Of a stretch of DNA of 64,000 nucleotides, positions 38,601 through 48,558 are shown in pieces; the first letter of the stretch is position 1; every line of letters starts with the position of its first letter. Made by a program: the position numbers and the translations under genes. Source of the DNA: Streptococcus sp. M334 (lineage in GTDB: Bacteria > Bacillota > Bacilli > Lactobacillales > Streptococcaceae); NCBI RefSeq assembly GCF_000187745.1, contig NZ_GL732486.1:420736-484735 (forward strand). Direction: 5' to 3'. The notes below the pieces were generated by a model, which worked only from the letters and a program-made list of their open reading frames with translations, did not search any database and had not been told where the DNA came from.

Positions 38601-39181
38601 ATGTTTCCCTCTTTGATATATCCAATATAAGTGTAACCTGAAATATCTTTAGGAAGAGGTAATTTTTCTCCTGAGATTAATTCATAGTCAGTATTGTAAT
38701 TCAGTAAGAGATTATTTTCTAAAGCATGAGCTGAAACTAAGACACCATTTCCTATTCCTGCAACCAATACTAAATGTAATACTGTTTTATTCTTAACCTT
38801 TTTCTTAGAAACGGAAAAAATTAAAATCCCCAGAGCAGCTAAGCTAACACCAGCAACCAAGGTTTGAACATCATTCTTGCTTCCAGTATTAGGTAATTCT
38901 CCCAGTTGATTTTGGGAATTTAATTTATAAACAAGATAATAAGTCTCATCATCATTATCCATGTATGTCGGAATATCATAGACAAGCTGCTTCTTCTCAT
39001 CTGATGATAGCTCTGACTCTGTCACATATTTATAGTGAACACCTTTAGTCTCTTGAGCCTCTACAGATGAACTACCTAATACAGACATAAAAAATAAACT
39101 TGAAATCGTTGCAGATACAAGTCCTACTGATAATTTTCTAAATGAAAAACGCTGCTGTTTTTCACCAAAATACTTTTCCAT
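32693..39181 (-). CDS. iga: IgA1-protease-type M26 metalloprotease with an added trypsin-like domain
   Basis: A 2162-residue surface protease. It has a YSIRK-type signal (RFSFRKLSVGLVSATISSLF), LPNTG at 96-100 with two following membrane segments, ten 17-residue repeats (about 272-439), nine 20-residue repeats (about 440-618), a trypsin/V8-like serine protease domain (about 650-865) with His685 (TVAHNF), Asp740 (YDLAVIKL) and Ser811 (GNPGMSGGG), GLUG-type repeats (about 1040-1200), and the M26 domain with HEMTH at 1806-1810. The N-terminus and the end (KAYLDQTNDF) match pneumococcal IgA1 protease, which cleaves the IgA1 hinge. AAGGAGGA precedes the ATG. It is upstream of its paralogue. Confidence 0.88.
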   Translation of the reverse strand: MEKYFGEKQQRFSFRKLSVGLVSATISSLFFMSVLGSSSVEAQETKGVHYKYVTESELSSDEKKQLVYDIPTYMDNDDETYYLVYKLNSQNQLGELPNTGSKNDVQTLVAGVSLAALGILIFSVSKKKVKNKTVLHLVLVAGIGNGVLVSAHALENNLLLNYNTDYELISGEKLPLPKDISGYTYIGYIKEGNITSESKVNNQEKSVSSPTNQQKVDYSVTPNFVEKPSKVQTMQEEKPVSTKLTNPRKEEKQSSNSQSQLAEHKDVQAGALITDKGAPEVQPELPKAVVTDKGEPAVQPALPEAVITNKGEPAIQPELSEAVVSDKGKSAVQPALPEAVVTNKGTPEVQSELPKAVVTDKDKPAVQPALPEAVVSDKAEPAVQPALPEAVVTNKGTPEVQPELPKAVVTDKDKPAIQPALPETVVTDKGESEQVAPLPEYTGVQAGALVEPEKVEAPREYTGVQAGAIVEPEQVTPQPEYKGTQSSAIVEPETHASLPEYTGEQSGAVVAPETAEKPEYTSIQSGAIVEPEKVAPLPEYTGVQAGAIAEPEKVEAPREYTGIQAGAIAEPEKVEAPREYTGIQAGAIVEPEKVESPREYTGVQAGAIVEPEKVEPPSEFSGSIERPSTEETKPNNENTNTSEEMSIQKKSSALINMNFVTNSNTQPAVGSATFIAPNVLLTVAHNFISSSSDNTTGKFIGDETKNTYEWVTPDGRKGRFTANDIHFYNKQDYPKGFIYDLAVIKLPATTDREHVELVKNYTKVNLNDKLNVHGYPGGKYTHLKDARVEMEQEYANNTYGVQYQGGNPGMSGGGIFNANGEVIGVHQNGAQNRSGGLILSPTQLAWIKSIIAGNEIPPVYDKLYRHKDEKKDDIKEEVIKKLELRNITSVELYSKEGDKYRHVTSLDSVPNAPQNYFMKVKSENFKDVMLPVTSITNTNKDNRDVYKIVASVNNLIQHENNNVLENYTYYLPKTQQSETGVYTSFKNLVDAMNNTPNGTFRLGATMDARELELPDGQESYVKNEFHGTLIGQNNNKYYAIYNLKKPLFNVLNSATVKDISIKDANISSKEDAATLAKEARNRTVISNVHADGAIAGEHGIGGLVSQVNNSTISNSSYTGRITNTYNTVASYQIGGLVGKLSGSRGLIDKSFASIDLASNATKGDQSIGGIVGAVEDSALISNSYAEGNLNNVQRFANVGGVVGNLWDPVGGLEKSGQLSNVLSDVNVTNGNAITGKDFTDMKANHVYSNKNNKVVNVVQEDDEILTKDSDVQRGEVLEDAQIKEKKAAFVSRNTIKTEDFNFSSRYVTDYKNLENAVSSKEKVYKNIEKLLPFYNRETIVKYGNLVESSSNLYNKELLSVVPMKDNEVISDINKYKSSINKLLLYYADNTSEKLNVNYQSDFSNVAEYRIGDTKLIYTPNTLLRNYNNILDKVLPTLNSIQYKSDAIRKVLDVSKDVSLTELYLEEQFDTTKNNLRDSLTKLLTADAAIAENNNKIIDNYVIEKIKNNKEALLLGLTYLERWYNFKYGDTKAKDLIMYHLDFFGKSNSSALDNVIELGKSGYNNLLAKNNVITYNVLLAKNYKTNNLFDALEKYRKAFVPDKTNNEWFKEQTKAYIVEEKSTIKEVSDKQSIAGSPYSIGVYDRLTSPSWKYPSMVLPLLTLPEKSVFIIANISTIGFGAYDRYRSKEHPAGTNLNDYVETKAKEAAARFRDHYDYWYKILDDKNKSKLYRSVLVYDAFRFGTDEKVDKDTYQANFETNHPAIKHFFGPAGNNVVHNSNGAYATGDAFYYMAYRMLDKDGAVTYTHEMTHNSDREIYLGGYGRRNGLGPEFYAKGLLQAPDHPNDPTITINSILKYEESEDPTRLQVKDPTKRFNNAEDLQTYMHNMFDVIYMLEYLEGNAVVNLDISKKNELLRRIENKFETDPDGSKVYATNVIRYLNDSELRKLTTFNSLIENDVITRRGYENGNDNTFKRNGYYTIKLFSPIYSALSNDKGTPGDLMGRRMAFELLAAKGFKDGMVPYISNQYAEEAKANGDVITSYGKKIGNVTDDLVLKKVFNNEYKSWIDFKKAMYNERIAKFNKLMSISFINPNGDWFRKDRVTITNINALQRMMTDAVNEDAEDYLVNIYPERSRVHKLKQAIYKAYLDQTNDFRNSIFENKK
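37328..37864 (-). repeat. Nine tandem 60-bp repeats in the iga-like gene
   Basis: Nine units of about 20 residues (EYTGVQAGAIVEPEKVEAPR type) at residues about 440-618. One unit is a residue shorter. Several neighbouring units are nearly identical in DNA (for example the two around 37441-37560), which suggests recent duplication. Confidence 0.88.
37865..38368 (-). repeat. Ten tandem 51-bp repeats in the iga-like gene
   Basis: Ten 17-residue units (VVTDKGEPAVQPALPEA type) cover residues about 272-439. The last unit is altered (ESEQVAPLPEYTG) and runs into the 20-residue repeats. Unit variants NKGTPEVQ.ELPKA and DKDKPAVQPALPEA alternate. Confidence 0.88.
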
Positions 39182-39390
39182 GATTCCTCCTTGAAATAAA
39201 ATTTAAAAATATGTAAGGCAAACTTTATTATATTAGCTTGTTATCTTACAAAAAGGTAATACACTTCAATTATACTCTTAATTTACAAAAAAGTCTTAAA
39301 ATTAAGTTGCGCTTTCATACTTTATTTTATATATAAAATACGAAGGAGCAGGGTTTGTAATTTCCTATTTTCTTTTTGGATAAAATATAA
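39182..39390. other. Upstream region of the iga-like gene
   Basis: About 210 bp between the iga-like gene and the preceding terminator. It is AT-rich and contains the iga promoter; several TTGACA/TATAAT-like boxes are possible but none is clear enough to place. Confidence 0.4.
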
Positions 39391-39415
39391 CCTACCATGG
39401 AATTTCCACGGTAGG
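39391..39415 (-). terminator. Terminator after the 392-residue hypothetical gene
   Basis: A 10-bp stem CCTACCATGG / CCACGGTAGG with loop AATTT, then a TTATATTTTA stretch on the minus strand. It lies directly beyond the gene stop at 39422 and closes the rexB-rexA-hypothetical transcript. Confidence 0.75.
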
Positions 39416-39421
39416 TGTTAC

Positions 39422-40600
39422 TTATATTAGCAATCGTTCTAAAAATGGTTTGAGGCAGTTGAGGAGAATTCCTTCTATCCAGCTTTCCTGTGCTGAGGAG
39501 AGATGATCTGCCTGAAGGCTTTTTTTTAGAAAATCTCGAACTTGTTCTGGTGCGATTTCAAACTCAAAAGCTTTCATTTTATAGAAAAAGTCGATGAGAG
39601 GATCTGACAGGTATGCGGTTGAAAAGGGTACTTCACCACTTTTTCGATATTCTAATAAAAGCCGAGCAAATCGGGATTTTTCTTCAGGAAGCTCACGAAA
39701 ATAGGAATTGAGGAGCCAGGTCTGCTTCTGCTTTCTTTCAATTGGATCCTGACTAGCAATTCGTTGGTCTTTTTCCAGCTCTTTTTGGTATTGTTTGGCC
39801 TTGATAGCCCGTTCTGTTCGATTTTTACCAAAAAGAATTTTCTCCCACTTGCGTTCTTCTTGAGTCAGAGTCTCTGTAAAGCCAAAGTAATCTTGATAGG
39901 CACGCTCTGCTGGGCCCATGGCTAGAACTAGATTGTCTGCATATTGCTTAGCTATTTTATCCCTCTTCTTACGCTCTTTTTCTGCCTGGATACGGAGTTC
40001 TTGTTCGTAGTCAATTTTCTCCTTACCTAGCTTGACAAGGTAGAGTTGGTCATCTGGCTTTCCAAGTAAAAAGGGTTTGATACATTTTTCTAAGACTTCT
40101 TCCATACGAGCCTTTTTCTTTGGCTCTGCCTTGGTCCAACTTCCTCCTTGAAAGACTTCTAGGAAGAGATGGTAGTCTTTCTCAGGTGAGAACTGATTTC
40201 CACGATTGGGTTTAAAAACACCTTTTTCCCAGAGCCACTTTAGAAGACGCTCGTCAAAGTCACTTTTATTGATCTTGATTTTTTCCTTTTTCTGGGCTTT
40301 TCTGGTTAGATTTTCGACCTTTCTGAGCAGTTTTTCTTCCTCTTCTAGTTGCTGGTCAAGGCTTAATCGATGAAAATGTCGAACACAATCGCTACCAATC
40401 GGAAAGAGGCGTTGACCTGTGACGCCGTTAAAGAGTTCGTAAGCGTATTTGATAGCATTCCCACAGACACAATTGCTACGGCCGATACCGTTAAAAATCA
40501 AGGAAACTTCATTCCATTCCTTGGTAGCTTGTTCCCAAGTATCCGCTTTTGAAGCCTGTAACACCGCATCATGTAGGGATTTTCTAACTGGAAGTGTCAT
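39422..40600 (-). CDS. Conserved hypothetical protein downstream of rexA
   Basis: A 392-residue, lysine- and glutamate-rich soluble protein. The N-terminal part has CVCGN (about residues 45-49) and SDCVRHFHR (about 74-82), a possible zinc site; long charged helices follow. It starts 17 bp after rexA. In pneumococci a protein of this type separates rexA from iga, but I recall no function. The link to rexAB is positional only. Confidence 0.75.
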   Translation of the reverse strand: MTLPVRKSLHDAVLQASKADTWEQATKEWNEVSLIFNGIGRSNCVCGNAIKYAYELFNGVTGQRLFPIGSDCVRHFHRLSLDQQLEEEEKLLRKVENLTRKAQKKEKIKINKSDFDERLLKWLWEKGVFKPNRGNQFSPEKDYHLFLEVFQGGSWTKAEPKKKARMEEVLEKCIKPFLLGKPDDQLYLVKLGKEKIDYEQELRIQAEKERKKRDKIAKQYADNLVLAMGPAERAYQDYFGFTETLTQEERKWEKILFGKNRTERAIKAKQYQKELEKDQRIASQDPIERKQKQTWLLNSYFRELPEEKSRFARLLLEYRKSGEVPFSTAYLSDPLIDFFYKMKAFEFEIAPEQVRDFLKKSLQADHLSSAQESWIEGILLNCLKPFLERLLI

Positions 40601-40617
40601 GAGGTCTCCTTTCTAGA

Positions 40618-43600
40618 TTATACTTTTACAACTTGAACCTCGTTTTTACCTAGTAAAATTAAGTATTTTTCAATATTTTCAATCGAATAGGCTCGAGATA
40701 AAGCCTCTCCGTATAGGGATAATTGACTACGATAGCGATCTATGAGTTGACTTGGTTTATCATAGCGGTCTGTCTTATAGTCGAACAGAACGATTTTATC
40801 CTCGTAAAGTAGATAGCCATCAAGGATACCACGGACAACGAAATCTTCCTGACTCTTTGGATCTCGTTTGAGCATGGAGAAAGGTTGCTCGCGATAGAGA
40901 TGGTCGGTATTGGCAAGAATTTCCTGACCGAGTGCTGTGTCAAAGAAAGCTAGAATTTTAGCAAGATTAATCTTGTCTCTGACAGCTGGGCTGGTTTGAA
41001 CTTGTTTGAGAGTTTCTGTCAGGCTAGCAAGCGTTGGTCGGTGACTTAGGTCAATTCTCTGCATGAGTTCGTGGGTAGCACTACCAATCTCAGCTCCTGT
41101 TACCTTTTCTTTGGTTGAAAAATCTGGCAAATCAAAGCTGATTTTCTTGTCTACTGACTGGGCTCGACTAGCAATCTCTACACCTTCCATATCCATAACT
41201 GGTTCGTAGAATTTCTTGATTTGGCTTGGGGTTTGAACACTTGGCAATTCAATAGCTGCCTGGTGAAGAGTATTATAAACTTCCACTTCTTTCAGCATTT
41301 CAAGAGCTTCCTTAATGGTTTCTGACTGGCGATTGTCTGCCTGGGAGCTATCTTGGAGAGGACTTTTGTTTTCCAATTCTCCTATATCTTCTCTGGTTAA
41401 CTGATCTTCTCCAACAAAACGATAGCTAAAGTTGAGATGATCCTTAGCAAACACTTTACTGATAGCCCAAATCCAATCTTGGAAATTCCTTGCTTGCAGT
41501 CTAGTATTGCTATTTAGTTTTCCATTTTTAGCTGCTGGGTATTCCTTGGCTTCCAGCTTTTCGCGAGAACCCTTGCCGACAAGATAGAGCTTTTTCTCAG
41601 CCCTCGTCATGGCAACATAAAGGAGACGCATCTGCTCTGAATAGCTTGCCAGCTGTAATTCCTCTTCATTCTGCCTATAGGTCAGGCTAGGAATGGAGAG
41701 TTTGATGGTTTTCGGATAGTGATCTTCCACTGCTCCTGTTTCCATTTTGGCAATATACTTAACACCTAGTCCATTTTTTCGGCTGAGAATGACTTCTGAC
41801 ATGCTGTCTTGCTTGTTAAAATCCTGATCCATATTGAGGATAAAGACGTAAGGAAACTCTAGCCCTTTACTCTTGTGAATGGTCATGAGTTCAACTGCAT
41901 CTTTTGGCGGTGCAACGGCCACGCTTGCCAAATCGTGTTGGGCTTCTAAGATTTGGTCAATCATACGAATAAAGCGGGACAAGCCCTTGAAATTGCTCTT
42001 TTCAAATTGATCAGCACGCAGAGCTAGGGCATAGAGATTGGCCTGTCTAGCAGGACCATTTGGCAAAGCCCCAACATAATCGTAGTAAAAACGGTCGTTA
42101 TAAATCTTCCAAATCAAATCATAGAGGGAGTGGGTTTTGGCATACAAGCGCCAAGAAGCCAAGATATCCATGAATTGCTTTAGTTTCTCAACTAGAGCCG
42201 TGTGAATCAAGTTTTTCTGGCTTGTTACCATTTTTTGTGCATTGACTAGCTTATCATAGAGATTTTCTTGGATTTTATCCTCTGCTTTCTGAAGGGACAA
42301 GCGTGCTAACTCGTCCTCATCAAAACCAAACATTGGAGACTTCATAAGAGCAACCAAGGCGTAGTCTTGCAGAGGATTGTGAATGACACGAAGGGTATCT
42401 AGCATGACTTGCACTTCTAGGGATTGGAGATAATTGTTTTGCTCTCCGTCAGTTTTGACAGGAATTCCGTACTCAGACAGGGCGAGGAGAATCTGGTCAT
42501 TACGACTGCGACTGGAGGTCAGAAGGGCAATTTCTTTAAAGGAAACACCTTTTTCCTGATGAAGTTTCAGAATCTCCTTGATAACCAAGCGCATTTCGCC
42601 TGTTAATTTCGTTTCTGCCTGCACCTCTTCTTCCTCACCTGTGTCGTCCTTATCATAGAGGAGAAATTCTGCCTTGTTGTCTGGATTGGGAGTCAGTTTG
42701 GTATTGGCAAAAACAAGCTGGTGCATGTTATCATAGTTGATTTCGCCAACCTCTTGGTCCATAAGACGTTCAAAAACATCATTGGTTGCTGACAGCACTT
42801 CTGAACTACTACGGAAATTTTCCTTGAGGAGAATCAACTTGCCTTCTTGGGAATCTTGTGCATAGCGTTGGAATTTCTCATTGAAAATCTGCGGATCTGC
42901 CTGACGGAATCGGTAGATGGACTGCTTGATATCTCCCACCATAAATCGATTGTGGCCATTAGACAGCAATTCCAGCATCCGTTCTTGAATATGGTTGGTA
43001 TCCTGATACTCATCGACCATGACTTCGTGGAAGCGATCCTGATAAGCCTCACGGACTTGCGGGAATTTCTCTAAAATCTCAATGGTGTAATGGCTGATAT
43101 CAGCGAATTCAAAGGTATTTTCCTGGCGCTTACGTTCACGATACGCCTCCACAAAGTCACCCATGAAGGCTTGGAAAGTCTTAGCTAGTTCCCATGTATC
43201 TCCATGATAACGTTCTTGATAGTCGAGAATGGTTATCTGGTCTGACAGTTGTCCTAGTTTAGCAAATTGGGTCTTTCTCTCTTCGTTGTAGGCATCGGTC
43301 AGTGGCTTCAAATCAGCCTTACGACTGGCATTAGTCAGGGCCCGACCGTTTTTCTCTTTCGAAATTTCGACAACACGCGCAAGCGCCGTTTGGTAAGCCT
43401 GACTATCGGACTCTTGATTCAAGGAACCAATTTCATCCAGAATCAACTGGACATTTTCTAAATAAGCTGCCTTGGGAAACTCCTTAGCATCATTATCCAG
43501 ATGATAACGGAAAAAGCTTTCCAAATCCCAAAGGGTTTGTTTGATTTGCTCAGTCAGTTTTTCTTTTTCACTCGTAAAATCAGCTTTCTCAAAGCCTTTG

Positions 43601-44268
43601 AGGAAAGATTCACTTAACCATTTCTGAGGATTACTGGTAGATTGGAGGAAGTCATAAATTTTGTAAACTTGCTGGCGCAGCCCCCGTTCATCTTTTCCAC
43701 GTCCAGCAAAGTTTTTCAGCAAATGACTAAAGGTCTCTTTCTGTTTACCTTGGTAATGCGCTTCAAATACCTCATGAAAGACTTCATTTTTTAGAAGAAG
43801 TTGTTCGCTTTGGTTTTGTAAAATACGGAAATTAGGCGCAATATCAAGTAGATAGCCATGTTTACCAAGGAATTTTTGTGTGAAAGAGTCCATGGTTCCG
43901 ATGGCAGCATTGGGTAGGTCTGCCAACTGGCGACCCAAGTGTTGTTTGAGCTCGACATCATTCGTTTCTTGGATTTGTTGGCTGATTTTTTTCTCCAAAC
44001 GTTCCTTAAGCTCTGTGGCAGCCTTGACGGTAAAGGTTGAGATAAAGAGTTGAGAAATTTCGACACCACGCGCCAATTGATCTAGAATGCGCTCTGCCAT
44101 GACAAAGGTTTTACCAGAACCAGCCGACGCTGAGACAAGAATATTCTGACCAGAAGTATAGATGGCTTCAATTTGCTCGGCAGTTTTCTTTTGTTTCTTG
44201 CCCGAATGCGCTTCTGCTTCTTGCAGTTTTTGAATTTCTTCCTCAGTTAAAAAGGGAATGGGCTTCAT
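40618..44268 (-). CDS. rexA: RexA (AddA-type) helicase/nuclease subunit
   Basis: A 1216-residue UvrD-like helicase with a C-terminal nuclease. Walker [10 protein letters not shown] is at 46-54, helicase motif [10 protein letters not shown] is in mid-protein, and the RecB-like nuclease motif [10 protein letters not shown] is near the C-terminus. With RexB it forms the double-strand-break processing enzyme that loads RecA at Chi, the Gram-positive counterpart of RecBCD. Its ATG overlaps the rexB stop by 4 bp. Confidence 0.95.
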   Translation of the reverse strand: MKPIPFLTEEEIQKLQEAEAHSGKKQKKTAEQIEAIYTSGQNILVSASAGSGKTFVMAERILDQLARGVEISQLFISTFTVKAATELKERLEKKISQQIQETNDVELKQHLGRQLADLPNAAIGTMDSFTQKFLGKHGYLLDIAPNFRILQNQSEQLLLKNEVFHEVFEAHYQGKQKETFSHLLKNFAGRGKDERGLRQQVYKIYDFLQSTSNPQKWLSESFLKGFEKADFTSEKEKLTEQIKQTLWDLESFFRYHLDNDAKEFPKAAYLENVQLILDEIGSLNQESDSQAYQTALARVVEISKEKNGRALTNASRKADLKPLTDAYNEERKTQFAKLGQLSDQITILDYQERYHGDTWELAKTFQAFMGDFVEAYRERKRQENTFEFADISHYTIEILEKFPQVREAYQDRFHEVMVDEYQDTNHIQERMLELLSNGHNRFMVGDIKQSIYRFRQADPQIFNEKFQRYAQDSQEGKLILLKENFRSSSEVLSATNDVFERLMDQEVGEINYDNMHQLVFANTKLTPNPDNKAEFLLYDKDDTGEEEEVQAETKLTGEMRLVIKEILKLHQEKGVSFKEIALLTSSRSRNDQILLALSEYGIPVKTDGEQNNYLQSLEVQVMLDTLRVIHNPLQDYALVALMKSPMFGFDEDELARLSLQKAEDKIQENLYDKLVNAQKMVTSQKNLIHTALVEKLKQFMDILASWRLYAKTHSLYDLIWKIYNDRFYYDYVGALPNGPARQANLYALALRADQFEKSNFKGLSRFIRMIDQILEAQHDLASVAVAPPKDAVELMTIHKSKGLEFPYVFILNMDQDFNKQDSMSEVILSRKNGLGVKYIAKMETGAVEDHYPKTIKLSIPSLTYRQNEEELQLASYSEQMRLLYVAMTRAEKKLYLVGKGSREKLEAKEYPAAKNGKLNSNTRLQARNFQDWIWAISKVFAKDHLNFSYRFVGEDQLTREDIGELENKSPLQDSSQADNRQSETIKEALEMLKEVEVYNTLHQAAIELPSVQTPSQIKKFYEPVMDMEGVEIASRAQSVDKKISFDLPDFSTKEKVTGAEIGSATHELMQRIDLSHRPTLASLTETLKQVQTSPAVRDKINLAKILAFFDTALGQEILANTDHLYREQPFSMLKRDPKSQEDFVVRGILDGYLLYEDKIVLFDYKTDRYDKPSQLIDRYRSQLSLYGEALSRAYSIENIEKYLILLGKNEVQVVKV

Positions 44269-47200
44269 CGATTCAACTCCTCTCTTATTTTTTCAAACCA
44301 AGCTTGCTTGAGTTTTTCTCCGACAAGACGCTTGCCGTCAGCCAAGTCCAACTTTTCTAGAAAACGGGCTTGGCCCAAGTGGTAATTGGCTTCAAATCCT
44401 GTGATGGCTTGATGTTGCTGAACATACGGTGCAATACTTCTGCCATTTTCAGTATAAGGGTTAATGGCGAACTGACCTTCTAAAATTTTCTCAGCTGCTT
44501 TCTTGTAAAGTTGGGCATTGTAGTCCAGTAGGAGCTGAAATTCCTCATCCGTCAGCTGATTGGCCTTATTTTTATTGTAAAATTCACCCAAATGACTGCT
44601 TTCTTTTTCTAAAAAGAGGCCTTGGTATTTCATTGACTTGCTAGCTTCTACTACTGCACCTGCCAGACTTTTAACGGCCATCAAAGATTGGACAGGCTCA
44701 GCCATTTCCAAGTACATGGCACCAAAAAAGTTCTGCTCCCCTTCTCTTTTTAAGGCAGCTAGATAAGTTGGCAACTGAGAATTGAGACCATTAAAGAAAT
44801 GAGGAAACTGGAACTGAGTTAGACTAGACTTGTAGTCTACTACTCCTATCGCCCCATCAGCTTTCAAGCGGTCAATGCGGTCAACCTTACCTCGTACAAA
44901 GACACTCCGACCATTGTCCAATTGAATAAAGGCTTGGTCTTTTCCACCAAAATTTGCCTCTTCTTTAATAGTCTCGATGGCTGGATTGTGTCTGAGAATA
45001 TGTCCAGTCGTCCGTGCAACATCCAGAAGAACTTCTTTGGTAAACTGGGCTTCCAAACTTTCTTGATAAATAGCTTCAAATTCGCGTTCTTGACTGGTTT
45101 CTTGAATAGCTTGTTCTAGACGGTGGTCAAAGGAATCTTCATCAGGCAACTGCAAGGCACGTTCAAAAATTCGGTGCAAGAAATTTCCGTGACTGCGGGC
45201 ATCAGGACGCAGGCGTAATTCCTCCTGCAAGCCTAAAACATAGCGGAGGAAATAACTGTATTGGTTCCGGTAAAACTCCGTCAAACCAGAGGTAGACAGG
45301 TAAAACTCCTGTTCTGCAGGATAGAGAGCTTGCAAGGTATCCTTGGTCAAGGGCTTACTGCTTGGGCTTGTTGGTAGGGCTGGATTTGCAAGGCCGTGCT
45401 GGTTTAGTTTTTTACCCATCACACGAGCCAGAACCTTGACAAAGGTCAAATCTTGCTCAGTCTCACTCATCTCACCCTGCTGGTGATAGGCAACCAAACT
45501 AGACAAAAGACTGTGATAGGACCCCATATCCTCCTTAGACAGCCCTTTGTGATTCATCCTCTTCTCTCTCCGACTAAATCCAAAATGGACCAGCTCTTGA
45601 AGATAGGTTGATTCCTTACTTTCACTTTCATTAAAAAGGCTTGGAGCCGACAAGACCAACTGCTTACGAGCAGAATTGACCAAGGAAATCATGGTATAGC
45701 GATTTTTCTTGAGATTTTCACTGCTGGCAATCAGCAATTGTGCTCCCTCTTCAGTCTCTTGGTTTAGGTTTTGCCTTTCTTCATCTGTCAAAAGACTGGT
45801 GTTTTGCGCGATTTTTGGTAAATTGTCCTGAGTCAGACCAATGGCATAGACAAAGTCAGCTGTTAAGGGCGCAATCAAATCGTAACTCTGCACTAGAACA
45901 GTGTCCACTGTTGCTGGAATGGTACGGTATTGGGACAAACTCATTCCAGAATGGAGCAAGGCTAAGAAGTCCTCTAGACTAACCTGTGAACCAGCAAAAA
46001 CAGTCGCAAATTGTTCTAAAACATGACAGAAAGCCTTCCAAACTTCGGCTTGTCTTTCCTGTTCTAGGGCTTCCATAGTGGCTGTCAAATCTTGCAACTG
46101 CTTGGTCACCGCTCCCTCTTTTAGAAAGACATTCCATTTTTGTAGGAGATTTTCAGTCTTTTGTTTTCGACTGGTAAAGAGGGTTTCAAGAGGGGTTAAA
46201 ATACGCAGACGAAGAGCATTCAAACGCTCAAGACTAAATTTCCCATGGTGGGATTTGGTAAAGGTTTGCTGAAAGGCTGGTAAGCCATTGATGCCAAGAT
46301 AGCGGATATATTGCTCAAAAGCATCAATATCAGACTGATTAAGGTCGGTATATAAACCAGTTCTGAGGAGATTAATCAAATCTTCCTGACGGAAACGATA
46401 GCGTTTTAAAGCTAAAATAGACTCGACAAACTGAGTCAAGGGATGATGCGCCATGGATTCGCTTCTACCAAGATAGAAAGGAATCTGATACTGGTCAAAA
46501 ATCGTTTTTAGAGATAATTGATAAGAAGGCACATCACCTAAGAGAATACGGAAATGCTTGTAACTCAGGTCTGGATTGGCATGTAATTTCTGACGGATGC
46601 TACGGGCTACCAACTCCAACTCTTCTTTTTGCGTCAAACAAGACCAGATTTGTAAGTTTTCACGATCCTTCTCATCGACATCCAAAGTGAGTTCTGAAAA
46701 GTCATAAGAAGACTCCAGCAAACGAGAGGCCTTGTCAAAACTATCCATCTTCTCATGAGTTTGAGAATAATCCTGAGCAGGAGTTTGGTATTTAGAGGCC
46801 AGATGATGGAGAAACTCCACACTAGCTTGGTAGAGATTGCCCTCGCGAAAAGGACTGGCATAAGCTTTCTTACTAGCATAAGCCCCAATGACAATCTCAA
46901 CACCCTTGCCATGAAGTAGATCCACGATTCGCTCTTCCTCAGCAGAAAAACGGGTAAATCCATCAATGACTAAAGCAATTTGAGTGAAATCACTACTAAC
47001 TTTGTCATCCTCAATAGCCTCAATCAAATGGGACAACTGACTTCCCTGAGCTAACTGGCCTTGATTGAGATAGGCCGTTACTTTCTCAAAAATCAAGAGC
47101 AAATCCGCTCGCTTATCCTCATCAGTCAAGCTTTCCAAGTCCAAAAAGTTCATCTGAGCAGTCGCTATCTCATGATAAAGCTCAATCAACTGCTGGATAA

Positions 47201-47540
47201 ATTGAGGATCCTGCTTGATAGCTCCATAAACACGTAAATCCTTAGGATCAAGTTCAACAAGGCATTTATAAAAGACCATCCCAAGTCCAATGTCATCTAG
47301 ACTGGTTTTAGCAGGCAAATCATTTAAGACCAGATAACGAGCCATCTGCGCAAAGCGCGTGACGGTAATCGCAAAAGAAGCCTGCTGGGACAAGCATTCC
47401 AGCACGGCACGTTCCTTTTCAAAAGAAAGAGAGTTAGGAGCGATATAGAAGATCCGCTTGCCAGCAGCAACTAGCTCTTCTGCCTCTCTAGTTAGAATTT
47501 CTGTTAAAGAAGTCCGAATATCAGTATAAAGTAATTTCAT
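44265..47540 (-). CDS. rexB: RexB (AddB-type) nuclease subunit
   Basis: A 1091-residue protein. The nuclease motif IGVVDYKSS lies in the C-terminal quarter, preceded by [11 protein letters not shown] see no Walker A motif near the N-terminus ([15 protein letters not shown] is at its position), which agrees with streptococcal RexB lacking the helicase ATP site. ATG 47540 gives the usual N-terminus [10 protein letters not shown]; an upstream in-frame start at 47591 lacks a good ribosome site. It is first in the operon. Confidence 0.94.
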   Translation of the reverse strand: MKLLYTDIRTSLTEILTREAEELVAAGKRIFYIAPNSLSFEKERAVLECLSQQASFAITVTRFAQMARYLVLNDLPAKTSLDDIGLGMVFYKCLVELDPKDLRVYGAIKQDPQFIQQLIELYHEIATAQMNFLDLESLTDEDKRADLLLIFEKVTAYLNQGQLAQGSQLSHLIEAIEDDKVSSDFTQIALVIDGFTRFSAEEERIVDLLHGKGVEIVIGAYASKKAYASPFREGNLYQASVEFLHHLASKYQTPAQDYSQTHEKMDSFDKASRLLESSYDFSELTLDVDEKDRENLQIWSCLTQKEELELVARSIRQKLHANPDLSYKHFRILLGDVPSYQLSLKTIFDQYQIPFYLGRSESMAHHPLTQFVESILALKRYRFRQEDLINLLRTGLYTDLNQSDIDAFEQYIRYLGINGLPAFQQTFTKSHHGKFSLERLNALRLRILTPLETLFTSRKQKTENLLQKWNVFLKEGAVTKQLQDLTATMEALEQERQAEVWKAFCHVLEQFATVFAGSQVSLEDFLALLHSGMSLSQYRTIPATVDTVLVQSYDLIAPLTADFVYAIGLTQDNLPKIAQNTSLLTDEERQNLNQETEEGAQLLIASSENLKKNRYTMISLVNSARKQLVLSAPSLFNESESKESTYLQELVHFGFSRREKRMNHKGLSKEDMGSYHSLLSSLVAYHQQGEMSETEQDLTFVKVLARVMGKKLNQHGLANPALPTSPSSKPLTKDTLQALYPAEQEFYLSTSGLTEFYRNQYSYFLRYVLGLQEELRLRPDARSHGNFLHRIFERALQLPDEDSFDHRLEQAIQETSQEREFEAIYQESLEAQFTKEVLLDVARTTGHILRHNPAIETIKEEANFGGKDQAFIQLDNGRSVFVRGKVDRIDRLKADGAIGVVDYKSSLTQFQFPHFFNGLNSQLPTYLAALKREGEQNFFGAMYLEMAEPVQSLMAVKSLAGAVVEASKSMKYQGLFLEKESSHLGEFYNKNKANQLTDEEFQLLLDYNAQLYKKAAEKILEGQFAINPYTENGRSIAPYVQQHQAITGFEANYHLGQARFLEKLDLADGKRLVGEKLKQAWFEKIREELNR

Positions 47541-47636
47541 CTCTGCCTCGTTGCAATTTTCATTACCTTTTATTATACCATGATTAGCCACCCAAGTCTG
47601 TAAATAATCAGTTCTTGCTCATCCGTTGAAAAGAAA

Positions 47637-47658
47637 ATGCCGGAAAGTTCCGACATTA
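47637..47658 (-). terminator. Terminator after the CPBP protease gene
   Basis: On the minus strand AATGTCGGAA-CTTTCCGGCATT, followed by TTCTTTTC. It lies just beyond the stop at 47669 and separates the gene from rexB. Confidence 0.75.
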
Positions 47659-47668
47659 TTTTATTAAG

Positions 47669-48340
47669 CTAACTTCCTGAAAATAGGAGTAACCACACGT
47701 CCCAAAAGGCAGTGATATTAATGAGAATATGAACTAGTATTGGATAGTAGAGATTTTTAGTCATGCGATATAATAGAGCCAAAATAAAACCTCCACTAGC
47801 ATAAATGAAAAAAGCAAGAGGAGTTAAAGCAAAATTGATATGAATATAACCGAAAATAATAGCAGAAAGCAAAACATCTCCGTACCAAGGTGAGTTTTTG
47901 AAAAAGGTTGTCATAAGCACACCGCGATAAATCAATTCCTCAGCAATAGGGGCGATGAAGCAAACGATGAGCAAGAAATAAGGGAACTCCTGTCGTCCCA
48001 TCATTTCTACCGTTTCATTCAAAGAAATCTGATTTGAAGGCGTGGATATGAAATACGAAAAGAGGAGATCAGACATATATGAAATGATGTAGCCCAGTAA
48101 AAGGTAGATAAAGTACCTCAACTGCCACTTAAAATGAAAAGTTTGCTTTCCTGCAAAAACTAGTAGGTAGATGACCGCTAAGAAAAGAACTCCACTCTCC
48201 ATCAAAAGAAGAATCTGAAAAAATTCACGACTTGCTGGTAGATAAGGCTTTGCGAGGTGATTGAAAAGCCCCCAAAACCATGTTGATTTGTAAAAAATTA
48301 AGGACAATGCTAGTAAAATCTGAATAATCCGTTTTTTCAT
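47669..48340 (-). CDS. CPBP-family intramembrane metalloprotease
   Basis: A 223-residue protein with about seven hydrophobic helices. It has EELIYRGVL (EExxxR) at about 135-143 and FGYIHINFA (FxxxH) about 30 residues later, the metal site of the CPBP/Abi family. Likely a processing or bacteriocin-immunity protease; the substrate is unknown. Monocistronic, divergent from the HAD gene. Confidence 0.82.
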   Translation of the reverse strand: MKKRIIQILLALSLIFYKSTWFWGLFNHLAKPYLPASREFFQILLLMESGVLFLAVIYLLVFAGKQTFHFKWQLRYFIYLLLGYIISYMSDLLFSYFISTPSNQISLNETVEMMGRQEFPYFLLIVCFIAPIAEELIYRGVLMTTFFKNSPWYGDVLLSAIIFGYIHINFALTPLAFFIYASGGFILALLYRMTKNLYYPILVHILINITAFWDVWLLLFSGS

Positions 48341-48558
48341 ATTAAACCCTCTGTTTTCCTTGACTAGATTATTGAATATAATGATTTACTTAACTGTATA
48401 ACAAGTTTAGTATAGCATATCTTTTCAAAATATCCTCTTCAAATCATGAATTGCCCTCAAAGCATCCTAAACTGTAAAATCACTTAGTCCCAAGCTTCTT
48501 ATCAATTTCTTCTCAAAAATATGCTATAATAATACCAAAAGATAAAGAAGGAAAACCT
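48341..48558. promoter_or_regulatory. Divergent promoter region between the CPBP and HAD genes
   Basis: About 220 bp. A TATAAT-like box (TATAATAATA at about 48525) and GAAGGAAAA ribosome site precede the HAD gene. Nothing else is recognised. Confidence 0.45.
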